From Zygnema cylindricum (lineage: Eukaryota; Streptophyta; Zygnematophyceae; Zygnematales; Zygnemataceae): DNA of 64,000 nucleotides. Numbering within the stretch: position 1 is the first letter of the stretch; every line of letters starts with the position of its first letter. The notes under the pieces were generated by a model. The model had not been told where the DNA came from. It made no database searches and was given only the letters and a program-made list of their open reading frames with translations. The DNA is taken from NCBI GenBank assembly GCA_037447655.1, contig JBBHKE010003104.1, positions 165,772 to 229,771 on the forward strand, written 5' to 3'. Of the stretch, positions 12,501 through 23,400 are shown in pieces. The position numbers and the translations under genes are program-made.

Positions 12501-15500
12501 CTTCCCCTACCACAAGTTTCTAATCACCGAGCCACATATCTCCTTGATATTTTTCACTCTGATGTCTTCGGCCCTTCCAAAGTTCCCTCTCTTGGTGGCA
12601 GTCGCTATTTTATCACCATTTTGTCACCTTTACAGACGACTACTCCCGGTACAGTCGCCTATACTTCATGAAGGAGAAGAGAGAAGTCTTCATTCACTTT
12701 AAGAACTACAAAATCTGGGCGGAGAAACTTCACAGCAAATCTATTCTTGCTTTGCGGACGGATAATGGTGGAGAGTATGTATCCCATGCCATTGCTGATT
12801 TTTTGAAAGAAAATGGCATCTCTCGTGAATTTACTACTACGTACACACCGGAACAAAATGGTGTGGCCGAGAGACTTAATCGGACTTTGATTGAATGTGC
12901 TCGATCTATGATAGCCGATAAAGGTGTGGATCCAAAGTTTTGGGGGGAAGCTTTTCATTGTGCTTCCTACATTAGAAATAGAGTGGAAACCCGAGCTGTT
13001 AAGGGTAAGACACCTTATGAAGTTTGGACAGGCAGAAAGCCAAATGTTGGTCATTTTAGAGTCTTTGGTAGCAAAATGATTTATCTTGGATAATCTTCCT
13101 AATTGGAAGCTTAGTCCAAAATTTGTACCAGGTGTCTTTTTAGGCTATGATGATGAATCTGCAGGTTATAGAGTGTATAATCCTCAAAGAGGATGCCTTC
13201 AGACACCCAGCAATATTCAGATAAAAGAAGAGAGTCAATCTGTGGATGTTTTTAGTATGGATGCAACTGAAAGGAATGAGAAAATACAAGAGTATATTAT
13301 TCTTGAGCAGGTACTTTTTACTCCATCTTCTTCTACTTCCTCTACCTCTCGCCCGAATGCCTCTGGGCCGTCAGATTCCTCTTTTCGGATCTGCTCCTTT
13401 TCCTGATCCTCCTACCACTTTACGCCCTCTGCAGCAGATTAGGGGACCAACAGTTCTCGCGTCAAATTTTCCGGGGGGAAGAAGGCAAAGTAGCCGCCTT
13501 CGAGGCGACCGAATAGAGAGTATTTTTTCTGCAAGCACAGGAGAGCCGCTTACTATTCAAGAAGCTTTTTCTGTTCCTGAAAAGGATCATTGGATCTCGG
13601 CTGCAAATGACGAGATAAAGTCAATTATGAAAGCCCAAACTTGGGAACTTGTGGAGCTCCCACCCAACCGGAAAGCTATCGGTTGTAAGTGGGTCTTCAA
13701 ATTAAATTTGAATCCTGATAACACAATTAAGAGATATAAAGCTAGACTGGTCGCTAAGGGATTTAGCCAGAAGAAGGGAATTGATTATGAAGAGACCTTC
13801 TCTCCTGTGGTTCGCTTTCCTAGTGTTAGAGTTTTGTTGTCTCTTGCTGCAATAGAGGATATGGAATTGCATCAGATGGACGTTAAGACAGCTTTCTTGC
13901 ATGGTGATTTGGAGGAAGTAATCTATATGAAGCAGCCAGAGATGTATGCAGAAAAAGGAAAGAAAATTTGGTCTGTAAACTGTATGGTCTGAAACAGGCT
14001 CCGAGACAATGTAAACTGTTGAAGTCCTTGTATGGTCTGAAACAGGCTCCGAGACAATGGAACCTGAAATTAGATGAGTCTTTAACCAATCTTGGCTTTA
14101 CCAGGATCAGTTCAAATCACTCAGTCTATGTAATGTAAGGTGAGGATGGAGTGATTTATATGGCAGTGTATGTAGGTGATTTGCTGTTGATTAGCAAATC
14201 TATCAATGAGATTAATAAAATAAAAGTAGCTCTGAATTCTCGGTTTGAAATGAAGGACTTGGGTGAGGCTAAGTATATTCTAGGAATTCAAGTAGAAAGA
14301 GAATTCAAGTAGAAAGAGACAGGAAACATAAAATTATTTATTTAACTCAGAAAGAAGCAATCAGGAACATGCTAGAAAAGTTTGGCATGTCAGAAGCAAA
14401 AGGGAGTACCAACCCCTATAGAATTCAAGCAGAAGTTGGAGGGTACGGAGACGGATGGTGGTGTTTTGGTTGATGATTTTTTGGATTCAGGGGAGGCAGA
14501 TTTTATGTCCTCCATTCCTTCCAGGCATATTGTCGGAAGCCTCATTAATTTCATGAACTGTACTCGTCCGGACATCGCAGCGGCGGTTGGAGCTTTGAGC
14601 CGAAGCCTGCAAAATCCGAGGAAGTCGGACTATGAGGCATCAAAGAGAGTTTTTCGTTATTTTGCAGGAACTCGAAATCTTAGACTCTCTCGGCGGAGAG
14701 GAAGTCAAAATTCATACATTGAGCGATGCGAGCTACGGAGATATGCCCAGTCGATGCTCCACCACCGGATCCACCGGATACATTCTAAAGATCGGCAGTG
14801 GAACTTGCTACTGGAGCAGCAAACTTCAGAAGGTAACAGCTCAGTCTACCATGGAGGTTGAGTACATGGCTGCCAGAAAGTCTCTCCTCCAAGAGCTTCT
14901 CTTTATGCAATTTGATCCTCAAATAGTGTGGTGTGATAATCACGCAGCCATAGCAATTGCATCTAATCCAAGCCATCACTTTAAGAGTAAGCACATTGAC
15001 ATCAAGTTGCATTTTGTGAGAGAAACGGTGATGGGAAAAGTCACGAAGTTGAGTTATTTACCGGATGAGCAAATGGTTGCTGACATGATGACAAAACCTT
15101 TGCCCGCACCCAAATTAAAATTATGTAGGGATGCATGTGGGTTAAGTGACTAGTGAGTCTAAAGCGTTAAGGGAGTGTTGTTTTTGGAAAGCTATAGTCC
15201 TCTCTATTTCTGGGTTGTGAGAGAGAGAGAGCTGTTTAGGACTTAGTTTATTTTTTAGTAAGTCCGGTTCAGTATTTGCTATAATTAGTGTGACATTTGC
15301 TATAATTAGTGTGACAGTGAAATTGGGAGTTCACGGTTCAGTCACACTAGGGACACGCGTCGCCTACTGCGAGGAATGCTTGAGTATATCCTCCGTGGAC
15401 ATACATACATTCGGTAAGAACCACATGATTCTTGAGAGCACATCCACGGTGTCAAATTTGGTGATCGGACGGACAGCTGCCGCCGACAACTGTTGACGAG

Positions 15501-18500
15501 GCGTAACTAGATCACAATTACTTTTCTCTATTATCGTGATCTGATTGTCGGTGTAAATATTTGTTAGAACAAAATTTTATCTGTAGTGAATTAGTTGATT
15601 AGTGTAGAATGCGTAATTTATGCCATACCTTGTGTACACAGGTATACTCATAGTATTTTTGTTAGACGTACGGCTGGAATGCCTCTGTCCAGTTTAGTAT
15701 AACTTCAGTATAAAAGTAGGACTTAGTAAATTTTGGAGTTAAAGAACAAATGATATGAAAACTGGACACTCAGTTTTATGTAATTTCATCTTTGGATATC
15801 TCATAGATCTGTGAGCAAAATTAAGTGAAATTTTGTGTGTATGTTCCTCTTTATGTTATCTACACTGTGGTAGATTTGTAGGACTATTGTGTCCTTGTAT
15901 TGAAAGTTATTATCTGTCAAAGTTATTGTTTTGCCAGCAATTGTCTCAGACAACAAGTGTTTCTCCATTACAGAGTACTGCCTTTGGGTATTGTAAAATT
16001 CCGCTAGACACATCCTTAAACAATACGGGAAACTCATTGTTAAATTCATAATGAACAGTAACATCCGAACTCCAAACAATAACTGTAGCTTAACAAAGAG
16101 CCACAATTAGGGAATAACTCACAATTATCAACAATAATTTTTCCAGAATGTGGCGTTTGTGTAGCCACCTCCTTCGCAATGTGAAAGAGGACAACCTCCC
16201 CTAATACAACTGTGCATGTTATATTTCCCTGCCTGTAAGAAGATGAAGAAAACATAAAAGATCGATCAAACGATGGATTGGAGGAGTGCGCGAGAGAGGA
16301 GAGGGAGAGGGAGAAAGAGGGTGGGTGAAGAGGGAGGGAGAGAGAGAGGACGAGAGGGAGAGAGAGAGGGGNNNNNNNNNNNNNNNNNNNNNNNNNNNNN
16401 NNNNNNNNNNNNNNNNNNNNNNNNNNNNNNNNNNNNNNNNNNNNNNNNNNNNNNNNNNNNNNNNNNNNNNNNNNNNNNNNNNNNNNNNNNNNNNNNNNNN
16501 NNNNNNNNNNNNNNNNNNNNNNNNAGTATCTTCGTCGGTTACAAGGTTCCAAATTGCCCGCTATCTAGAAATGAGAAAATTCTCTCAAACTTGAAAACTC
16601 ATTTTTATTATAGAAAATGGAAGCCACAAGCATCTCAATCCTACAGAGTGTTGGATGACAAGAAGCTCTCTATCTCTACTCGGAAATTTCTTAGGGTTTT
16701 AATTAAAATTAACTAGTCGAGAAAACCAAAAGGTCAGGGGCAGACCATGAGAGAAGCGACAGGAGTGATTCCTGCGAGATCCATTTCATTTTCCTCTGGA
16801 GAATATGGCCCACACGTGTGATTGGCTGCTTCTATGAACCAATCGCTGATGATGGCCACCACAAACTCCCTGTAAAATGTGAAACTTTGAAGGCTCAGTA
16901 CAGTAAAGGAGAAAAAAAAAGGAGGGAGGAAAATCCAGTTAGATGTTCGACGAGACAAATAGAGTTACCAGCAAAAAAATTGGAAACTTGAGACACAGTC
17001 ACATCTGCTGAACACAATAGAGATTTTAAGGCATATGGAATAAAATTGTCACTGCTTTCGTCCGTACCTTATCCATGCAAATAACACCGATTTATTAAAA
17101 AAAAATGGGTGCTTTCATGATGGGTCTGTCAAAAGATATTCGCTTTTTGAGTTGCTTTTCATCAGGAAAACTTACAGCTGTGACCAGATGTTCATATTGT
17201 TTAAGAAGAGAAACCAAGCATACGAAAAAAACCAACGACTTTTTTATTCTTTCTAGTATTTGCTATATCCTGAGAGCCTTATTGCAGTCACTAACAAGCA
17301 GTTCCTGACATTACATGAATAGATACATAAAAAAACAAGCCGACAACAAGGTTTGTCCCTGCATCATTTATAGAGTCTGCAATGGCCTTAGATGATAACT
17401 GATGGGTTGACAGGGAAAATAATTTGCAAGTCACGCACTTGGTCTCAAGAATGTTCGCCAGTGAATCTTTTGGTTTGCCTTTAGACCAGCAATGACCGAT
17501 TGCAAGAATTGGAGGATCATGAGATACAGCATTAAAATAGCTGTAAGGAGACAAGTTACCAACACCATCCTGCATTGCGAAAGACAAATACTTTAGTAAC
17601 ATGGAGAACTGTTACACAAAGATAAAAAAATAATCTTAAAGTAAAGACGGATACTTACCAAAAAAACCAGAAACTTACCATGAAAATCCAGAAACTTACC
17701 AAAAAAAAACTTACTTCCAGAACAAAAACGGTTCCAAGATTGTTTAACAGTTTACAAGAGGTTAATTGCAACATAGTAAATGGCTGCAAGAGGAGTCAGA
17801 GACAACAACTCATTACATGTTTCAGACTCTGGCTAGCATGTAGGAGAAAGATTGCATACAAAAGATTACGTTCAAAAGTTGGGGAAAATAACTTTCAGTC
17901 ACCATTACATTTGGACGAAGTTTACAGTACAAATGAGGACAAATTTGGAGATCACCTTGCTTTGCGATGAAATAAAGGCGATAGGTCGGGGTACAATGGC
18001 GCTAATGGTGAGAGGATAAGTCACACTCGGGCCTTTATCAGCTGGGTCAATTTGAATTGTATCCTCGTGCTGAAAAGTAGGAGGTTGCTTCTTGCCAGGT
18101 GTCCACTCAGGATGTGGCCGTACTCCCATTTTCTGCACCCCTAAAGTACAACGCTTTGCCACAGGTAAGAGGGACTGACAACGGCTTTACTCTTCAGCAA
18201 AATAATTACAGGCAATAATATTTTGTTTTCCTGTTCTATGGTTGGAGTCGAAGTGCGAGGTTTAAGTGTGAAGTTGGAGTTGCACGAATTAGTCGGTACA
18301 TTGAAAAGAAACAAAACAATTGAAACAATTTTATTTTGACTCCTTTTTTTGCTGAGCAAGAACTCTTTAAACGTCTAAGCAAGTTACATTGTGCAAATAA
18401 GGGAGAGCTTAGAAATACGTCGATAAATGTCTCTTCGTTGATGAGAGTTTTCAGCACGGATTAGTCCTGTGGTTACTATCTCCAGCATACAAAGTGAAGA

Positions 18501-19647
18501 TATTTTCCCCAAGAAAAGGTTTAATGTCAAATGCTCAAACTTGCATACAGACACAAGGACTTATTTTGTGCGCAAATATTGTGGAAACAACCACTGAAAG
18601 GGTAAAAACACTGAAAACCATACTTTAGGAGTAAACCATTTATTTATTTTTTTGCCATCCAGCTGTTGGGAGGCAATGGCAACGAGATATATATGACTAT
18701 TTTAGACAGAAAAAGCCTGATTCCTCTTATGACCCGTTTAGCTCTGCCAGTTATCATCCCATATTTGTTTCACTTTAATAGCTTCAGAAATATATGGTTG
18801 AATGTCAAATGTACTACAAGACATATTTACCATTTTTCATTCAGACTTCAATTTCCACTGTCATGGTCTGTTGAAAAAAGACTTGAATACTCAAAAAAAT
18901 ATGACAACAGTTTAAAATATCTATTATTGACGTAAGCTCTAACTTGGAGCTATTCAAAAATTCGAAGCTTGACCACAGTGAATATAATTCAACAGATAGT
19001 TTCGTTTAAAACGAAGCAAACACGATGAAAACAACAAATGGTAAGAAAAAATTGCAGCCAATGATCTCTTAACAGAGGATCAAACATTGAATATAACTTA
19101 AAAACTCCTAAAGTGCTAGAAAGAAAAAAAAGGGGACAGAAAATAATCACAATGTCAAAAGTAAAAGCGTAGAATGCTTTTAACTAAACAGACTGTATAA
19201 ATCAAGAGACGATTAGGATTATGAACAAACCCCGCAAGTATGAGTCAAACACTAAGAAAACTAAGCAAAAGTTTCTTGAGACTTGTCAAACTTAAATTTG
19301 CAAATTTGGCACAAATTATTTAGCCATTGGTAAGAAAAGCTAGCATTGATGCCACAAAATAATGTAAGGTTTCCTTTCACGATGAGAACAAATATGTATA
19401 TGTATATGTTCAAAGAGTTGTATAAAAAACATCTTTCATTTCATAATTTAGATGTCTGCAAAGTTCTAAAATTGCTTCAAATTTGTCCAAAGTATACAAT
19501 ATTAACGGAAAAAAGGTTCCCCTTGCTAGAAACAAGGTTCCCACCTGCATTTTTATGGACTTTAAATGCAGCAAAGGTCAGCAGAACGCCAGCAGAGAGT
19601 CCTGTAGCTCCAGCTGCTAAAATATGCATTAACGAAGTTTCCACCAT
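9507..19647 (-). CDS. Flavin-reductase-like (FMN-binding split barrel) protein, large interrupted gene
   Basis: Exons on the - strand are 19545-19647, 17956-18140, 17439-17569, about 16746-16869, 16123-16232 and 9507-9667. Phases agree at every joint except after the 16746-16869 exon, where roughly 20 expected residues (the PPRVxES region of the family) are missing and probably lie in the assembly gap 16372-16524. Domain signatures in order are SVTYPLTISAIVPRPIAFIS, SPYSYFNAVSHDPPILAIG, EFVVAIISDWFIEAANHT, TCTVVLGEVVLFHIAKEV and SRFGGNIYSRVSSFFEIPRP. These are typical of flavin reductase-like proteins that bind FMN at a dimer interface. The first exon encodes a hydrophobic stretch (HILAAGATGLSAGVLLTFAA), suggesting an N-terminal membrane anchor. 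Its assignment to this gene rests on phase fit alone. The substrate is unknown. The last intron (9668-16122) hosts the Copia element. Confidence 0.8.
10186..11031 (+). repeat. Left LTR of the Copia element (846 bp)
   Basis: It spans TGTTG to CAACA and matches the right LTR closely. It carries an 87-bp stretch (10925-11011), flanked by CCA, that the right LTR lacks. A short GA repeat sits near its start. Confidence 0.85.
11032..15153 (+). pseudogene. Copia gag-pol remnant
   Basis: Gag-like sequence runs from about 11040 to 11900. It has a frameshift near 11200, a stop at 11352 and a zinc knuckle whose second cysteine is replaced (CVYRYTDGH...C, about 11677-11718). The aspartic protease motif MDSGSSSH is at about 11965. 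The GAG-pre-integrase zinc finger (LWHKRLGH ... CDGC) starts near 12360. The integrase core shows TDNGGEY and EQNGVAERLNR, with frameshifts near 12630 and 13090. Reverse transcriptase begins near 13570. Its catalytic YVDD box reads YVGD (14169-14180). It is also broken by a ~48-bp tandem duplication (13981-14059) and a 17-bp one (14284-14317). RNase H motifs (SDASYGD, EVEYMA, CDNHAA) follow to a stop at 15153. Motifs are seen; inactivity is inferred from the number of lesions. Confidence 0.9.
15176..15955 (+). repeat. Right LTR of the Copia element (780 bp)
   Basis: It matches the left LTR except for an 87-bp deletion between CCA microhomologies and a perfect 21-bp tandem duplication at 15275-15316. 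Together these account exactly for the length difference (846 - 87 + 21). Confidence 0.85.
16372..16524. other. Assembly gap (153 Ns)
   Basis: A run of N follows a GAGAGG-type purine microsatellite, which is probably why assembly failed. It lies in the flavin-reductase-like gene between the exons at 16746-16869 and 16123-16232, exactly where one family-conserved exon is missing. Confidence 1.
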
Positions 19648-20466
19648 AATGTCGAAATCATAAAAAAAAAGCAGTAAATATAACAGCGGATGAGACAATA
19701 CAGTACTGCTTGCGGAAAGGATGGTGAACTCCAAAATCCAAATGAATTTGCAATTTAGCGTCAATGTAAATAAGTTTATAGAAGTTCATGGCGACATTGT
19801 ACGGTACGGAATGGAAGTCAGGAGACGGATTATTCATTTGCTGACGTGTCCTGGTACTTTGGAATTTTTTTGTCGTTTTTGGTGAAATCTATAAGTACCA
19901 TTGTTCAAAAGTAGGTGTTAGTGGGCCCATACAATATGCCTATTGTATGCAAAACATACAATATGACCTTAAGACCCATATTATATTTGGACCTATTTGG
20001 ACCAATTAAAACATTCGGAACAAAAACTTTAATTTATACCGTCAGATTCGGACGATCGGACGGTTACTGATCAAAATAGCGATCTAAGAAGATCACATGG
20101 AAAACCCATAACACAACTTACGATAAAGGCGCCGACCAAAGGCCTACCATACACTATGGGTACGGTCCCATGCAATTGTAGCTTAGTGAACTTACTTTGT
20201 ATTTTAGCGCAGATTTCGCCGTACACGGTTTTCGAGTGTTTTAGCCGCATGGGGCAGTGCCCTATATTATATCACCTTACAGACTGTACTGTACTATCAG
20301 TACAATAGATTTGTTTCCCAAGGAAAGCTTCCGCCTCAAATGGCTTTGTAAATTGTATTCATGGTTGTACTACCAGAGAGAAGTTGGAAATTTGAAAATA
20401 TCGTTTCTCATTCATTTCCAATTCCTCCAGCTCCTAATTGTTCCTTCAAATTAATGGAGTGAAGCC
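19648..20466. promoter_or_regulatory. Shared upstream region of divergent flavin-reductase-like and ABCF3 genes
   Basis: The two start codons (19647 on -, 20467 on +) are about 820 bp apart, so both 5' flanks lie here. No TATA box is obvious. The region contains one copy of the dispersed repeat R (19903-19990), whose core CATACAATA-TGCC-TATTGTATG (19928-19949) can form a perfect 9-bp stem. Promoter function is inferred from gene arrangement only. Confidence 0.55.
19903..19990 (+). repeat. Dispersed repeat R, copy 1
   Basis: About 88 bp starting GTTCAAAAGTAGGTGT and ending near CCATATTATATTTGG. It is nearly identical to 51727-51813. Both contain CATACAATATGCCTATTGTA and a second ACATACAATATG. 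The bounds are where similarity fades. Confidence 0.8.
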
Positions 20467-23400
20467 ATGGCCGATGTCCAATCCTGCATATATGAGGTCT
20501 TGGGTCCTAAAGCACGAGAAGTAGATGACATTATTATTGACTACGTCATCGACGTGCTTAAGGTTTCTCCCTCTCCCTCACTTCCTTTCCCCTGGTCTGG
20601 TTTAGTTTTTTCCTATTTTCAATTTTTATCCTCAAACATTTTTGTTGCAGCTACTACTCAAGGATTCCCTCGCTCGACCTGCTTACCGCTTACTCCTACT
20701 TACTTACGAACTTCCTACTTGCTTACTTACAATTATCCTTCTACTGAGCTGGATAATCCGTTCTTGCTATGCTGAAACAAACTTGAATTGTTTTGGTTTC
20801 TTGTATTGCCGCAGGATCGAAGCTTTGATTTTGGTTATAATGGAGAAGAGGCCTATGAGGCAGTCGGACCAATCCTTGTTGATTCTCACTGTGTTGCCAG
20901 CGAATCAGACGCGAGAGAAGCTTGCAGGGTTTTGGCGCTTCGCTGTCAGCGAGTTTCTAAGGCACAGGATGTTGCAGTGGTGAGAAGTCTTGCAGCTCCT
21001 CTTCGAATGGGAGAGGGATTGGTTCAGCAGGAGAAAGAGCAACCGCCTGAAGAAGAACCTGACCAGTATTTCCTGTCAGAAAGAGATTTGGCGAAGCTCG
21101 AGAGACGGAAAAGGAAAGAGGAGCGTGAGCGACAATTGGAATATGAAGCTCATGTGGCTGCCTCCATGGCAGCGATGGCCATGATGCCTAAAGTGACAAT
21201 CAATCATGGTGGAGATGGAGAGGGCGGTGGTTCCAAGGACATACGGATGCACGACTTTAGTATTATTGTCGCAGGCAAAGAGCTCATCAGTGATGCTTCT
21301 GTCACTTTGGCATTCGGGCGCCGTTATGGTCAGTTTGTTTCTTGGTTATTGGCCCTTTTGATTAATACGTGAAATGTATTGTTTTTACAAACTGTGCTGG
21401 AACATATTTAATTAAATGCTCAAACGCAAGAACATAGGACTTCATGTGTTTTAGAACATCGTAACTTTTATCTATGCAAAGTAGTGCATGAAATCGCATC
21501 TAAATAGTGGAACTTGGGAAAAGGAATCGAATGAGTAACTTTGATGTGTTCTATTTTATTTTTTAGCGTGAACTTCCTCGTTTCCATTATATCCCATCCT
21601 CGTATTTTTGATTGCCTAAGCCTAGCGTAGTTAAACATTTGACTCTACGCATCAGTGTTCTAATGACACATTACTTTAGCCGTGGTCTAACTTGCAAATT
21701 ATGCGTAAGGGCCTTGGGTGTCATACTCTCCTGGTTGATACCAAACTACTCCTTGGTTGAGCTTAGCTTACATATGCCGAATGAAGAAATTGTAAACTTT
21801 GTGCCTAGTGCTGTGGAACACACATATTCCACTATGTTTGCTGTCCCTAAATTGATTGACACAAGATAAAGATTTCCAATTTAGCATATTCATTCTAAAC
21901 TTAGAGAATTTGAGAATTTAGGAGTCACATGAGAATTCAGGAATCACAAAGTATGGGTGACCAAACTCTCCCACAACGTTCTAAAACCAGCTGGCCACAC
22001 TTAAACCTTACTTTCTCGGTTAGCAAGATGGCTGACCGAGTTTCATATCTAAAGTTTAAATCCTTCTATTTACTTTCTGTATGAATGCACCCTTCGGTCG
22101 TCTTCTCTTTAGTAATGTGATAAATTTTTGACATGTACTTATGTCAGCCATCATCCATTTATTTTCTGGAAATTGTCTCAAGTGTAAGGTGTCAAATGTG
22201 AAATTATACTTGAGCTTCATTAGAAGCGCTTCAAGTGTTGCAATTGAATTTACTTTCACTAATTGGCCTTTTCACTTAATATCCATTTTATTGCGTTTTG
22301 AAAACATCGAATTAGTTGTTGTCTTTGTTAAACATTGGCATAGAATGGGCCAGCTTAGGATTCTGAAAATTCGTCAACCGAACCGTTGGGTGTGGGACGC
22401 TGAACCTTAGCAGTTGGGACTTGTAATGAACAATTTCTAACCTGGACGCTTCTAATTTGATTTTTATTCATATATTTCTTCTTTTTCCTCTCCTCCTTTG
22501 TAGTTGTAGCTCGTTAGGTTCCCCCAAATTTTACATGTGGAAGCGCTGACATTTGTTTTTGTATGCGAATATATGATAGCGGCTTCCTATATGTTGGTAA
22601 AAATGCTGTATCGGTATTCTTTTCTAAATAGTTGGGATGCATATTGTTAGTTTTCGACATCCCCAAACCCACTGGCTAGTAAGGTTGATTGTTAGAAATG
22701 AGGGCATGTATGAAGGCATAGTAGGCCTCAAACATTTGTTATGCATTTTCAAAGTTCCCATTGTTCATGGCATGGAACATGTCTACCTTGATGAGATGTA
22801 TTGAAACACCCAGGAATTCTTTACAGTTTTTTCAGGTGACTATCTATGTTGGTGTTTTGTGAAGATGCGGAAATGTGAAGGCATGTGTTGTTTAAACATT
22901 ATATCATAAGATAAAGCACTACAATTAAGGCCATTTGAGGTCGTTAGTGCTTTTGGGAAAGAATTTGTATCTGTTAGCTGTAGCAGGAGACCATATCTCA
23001 AGAGGTCTCATTTGGCATAGTTGGATTGTGGATTCCTCAATGTCGATGCAGCAGTGCTTTTCTTGTTAAGGATTGCACTCGTTAGTGAGAAGAACTCAGG
23101 GAAAAATGATCCTGGACGTTTGAAGCTGATTGTAACCTTTCTATGCTCAGTGGCAATCTCACAGAAGCTGGCGATATTCAGGGAGGTCATGGCTCTGTTG
23201 AGGTTTGATATTTGATGTCGATGTGCAGATATGTGATAGTAGCTGAAGGGAGGGTCTTGAGCAGGTCTTGTTGGACGCAATGGAACTGGAAAAACAACCT
23301 TTTTGAAACATATGGCAATGCATGCCATTGATGGAATTCCGAAGAACTGTCAGATATTGCACGTGGAGCAGGAGGTGACAGGAGATAATACATCAGTCCT

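Larger units (their letters stand above)
10186..15955 (+). mobile_element. Ty1/Copia LTR retrotransposon, degenerate, inside an intron
   Basis: Two direct long terminal repeats flank a gag-pol remnant with Copia order: protease, integrase, reverse transcriptase, RNase H. Each LTR begins TGTTG and ends CAACA. The flanks are AGTTT (10181-10185) and AGTGT (15956-15960), a 5-bp target duplication with one mismatch. A purine tract (AAGCGTTAAGGGAG) directly precedes the right LTR. I could not recognise a primer-binding site after the left LTR. The element is antisense to the host flavin-reductase-like gene. Frameshifts, stops and altered key residues show it cannot encode a full set of proteins. 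Confidence 0.92.

Noticed and set aside
10186-15955. An active, recently mobile Copia element
   Set aside because: Multiple frameshifts, stops, the YVGD change, a broken zinc knuckle and structurally different LTRs argue against activity.
18129-18162. An upstream extension of the flavin-reductase-like exon starting at 18162
   Set aside because: The codon there is GTG, not ATG. The in-phase acceptor at 18141 and the hydrophobic first exon at 19545-19647 explain the extension better.
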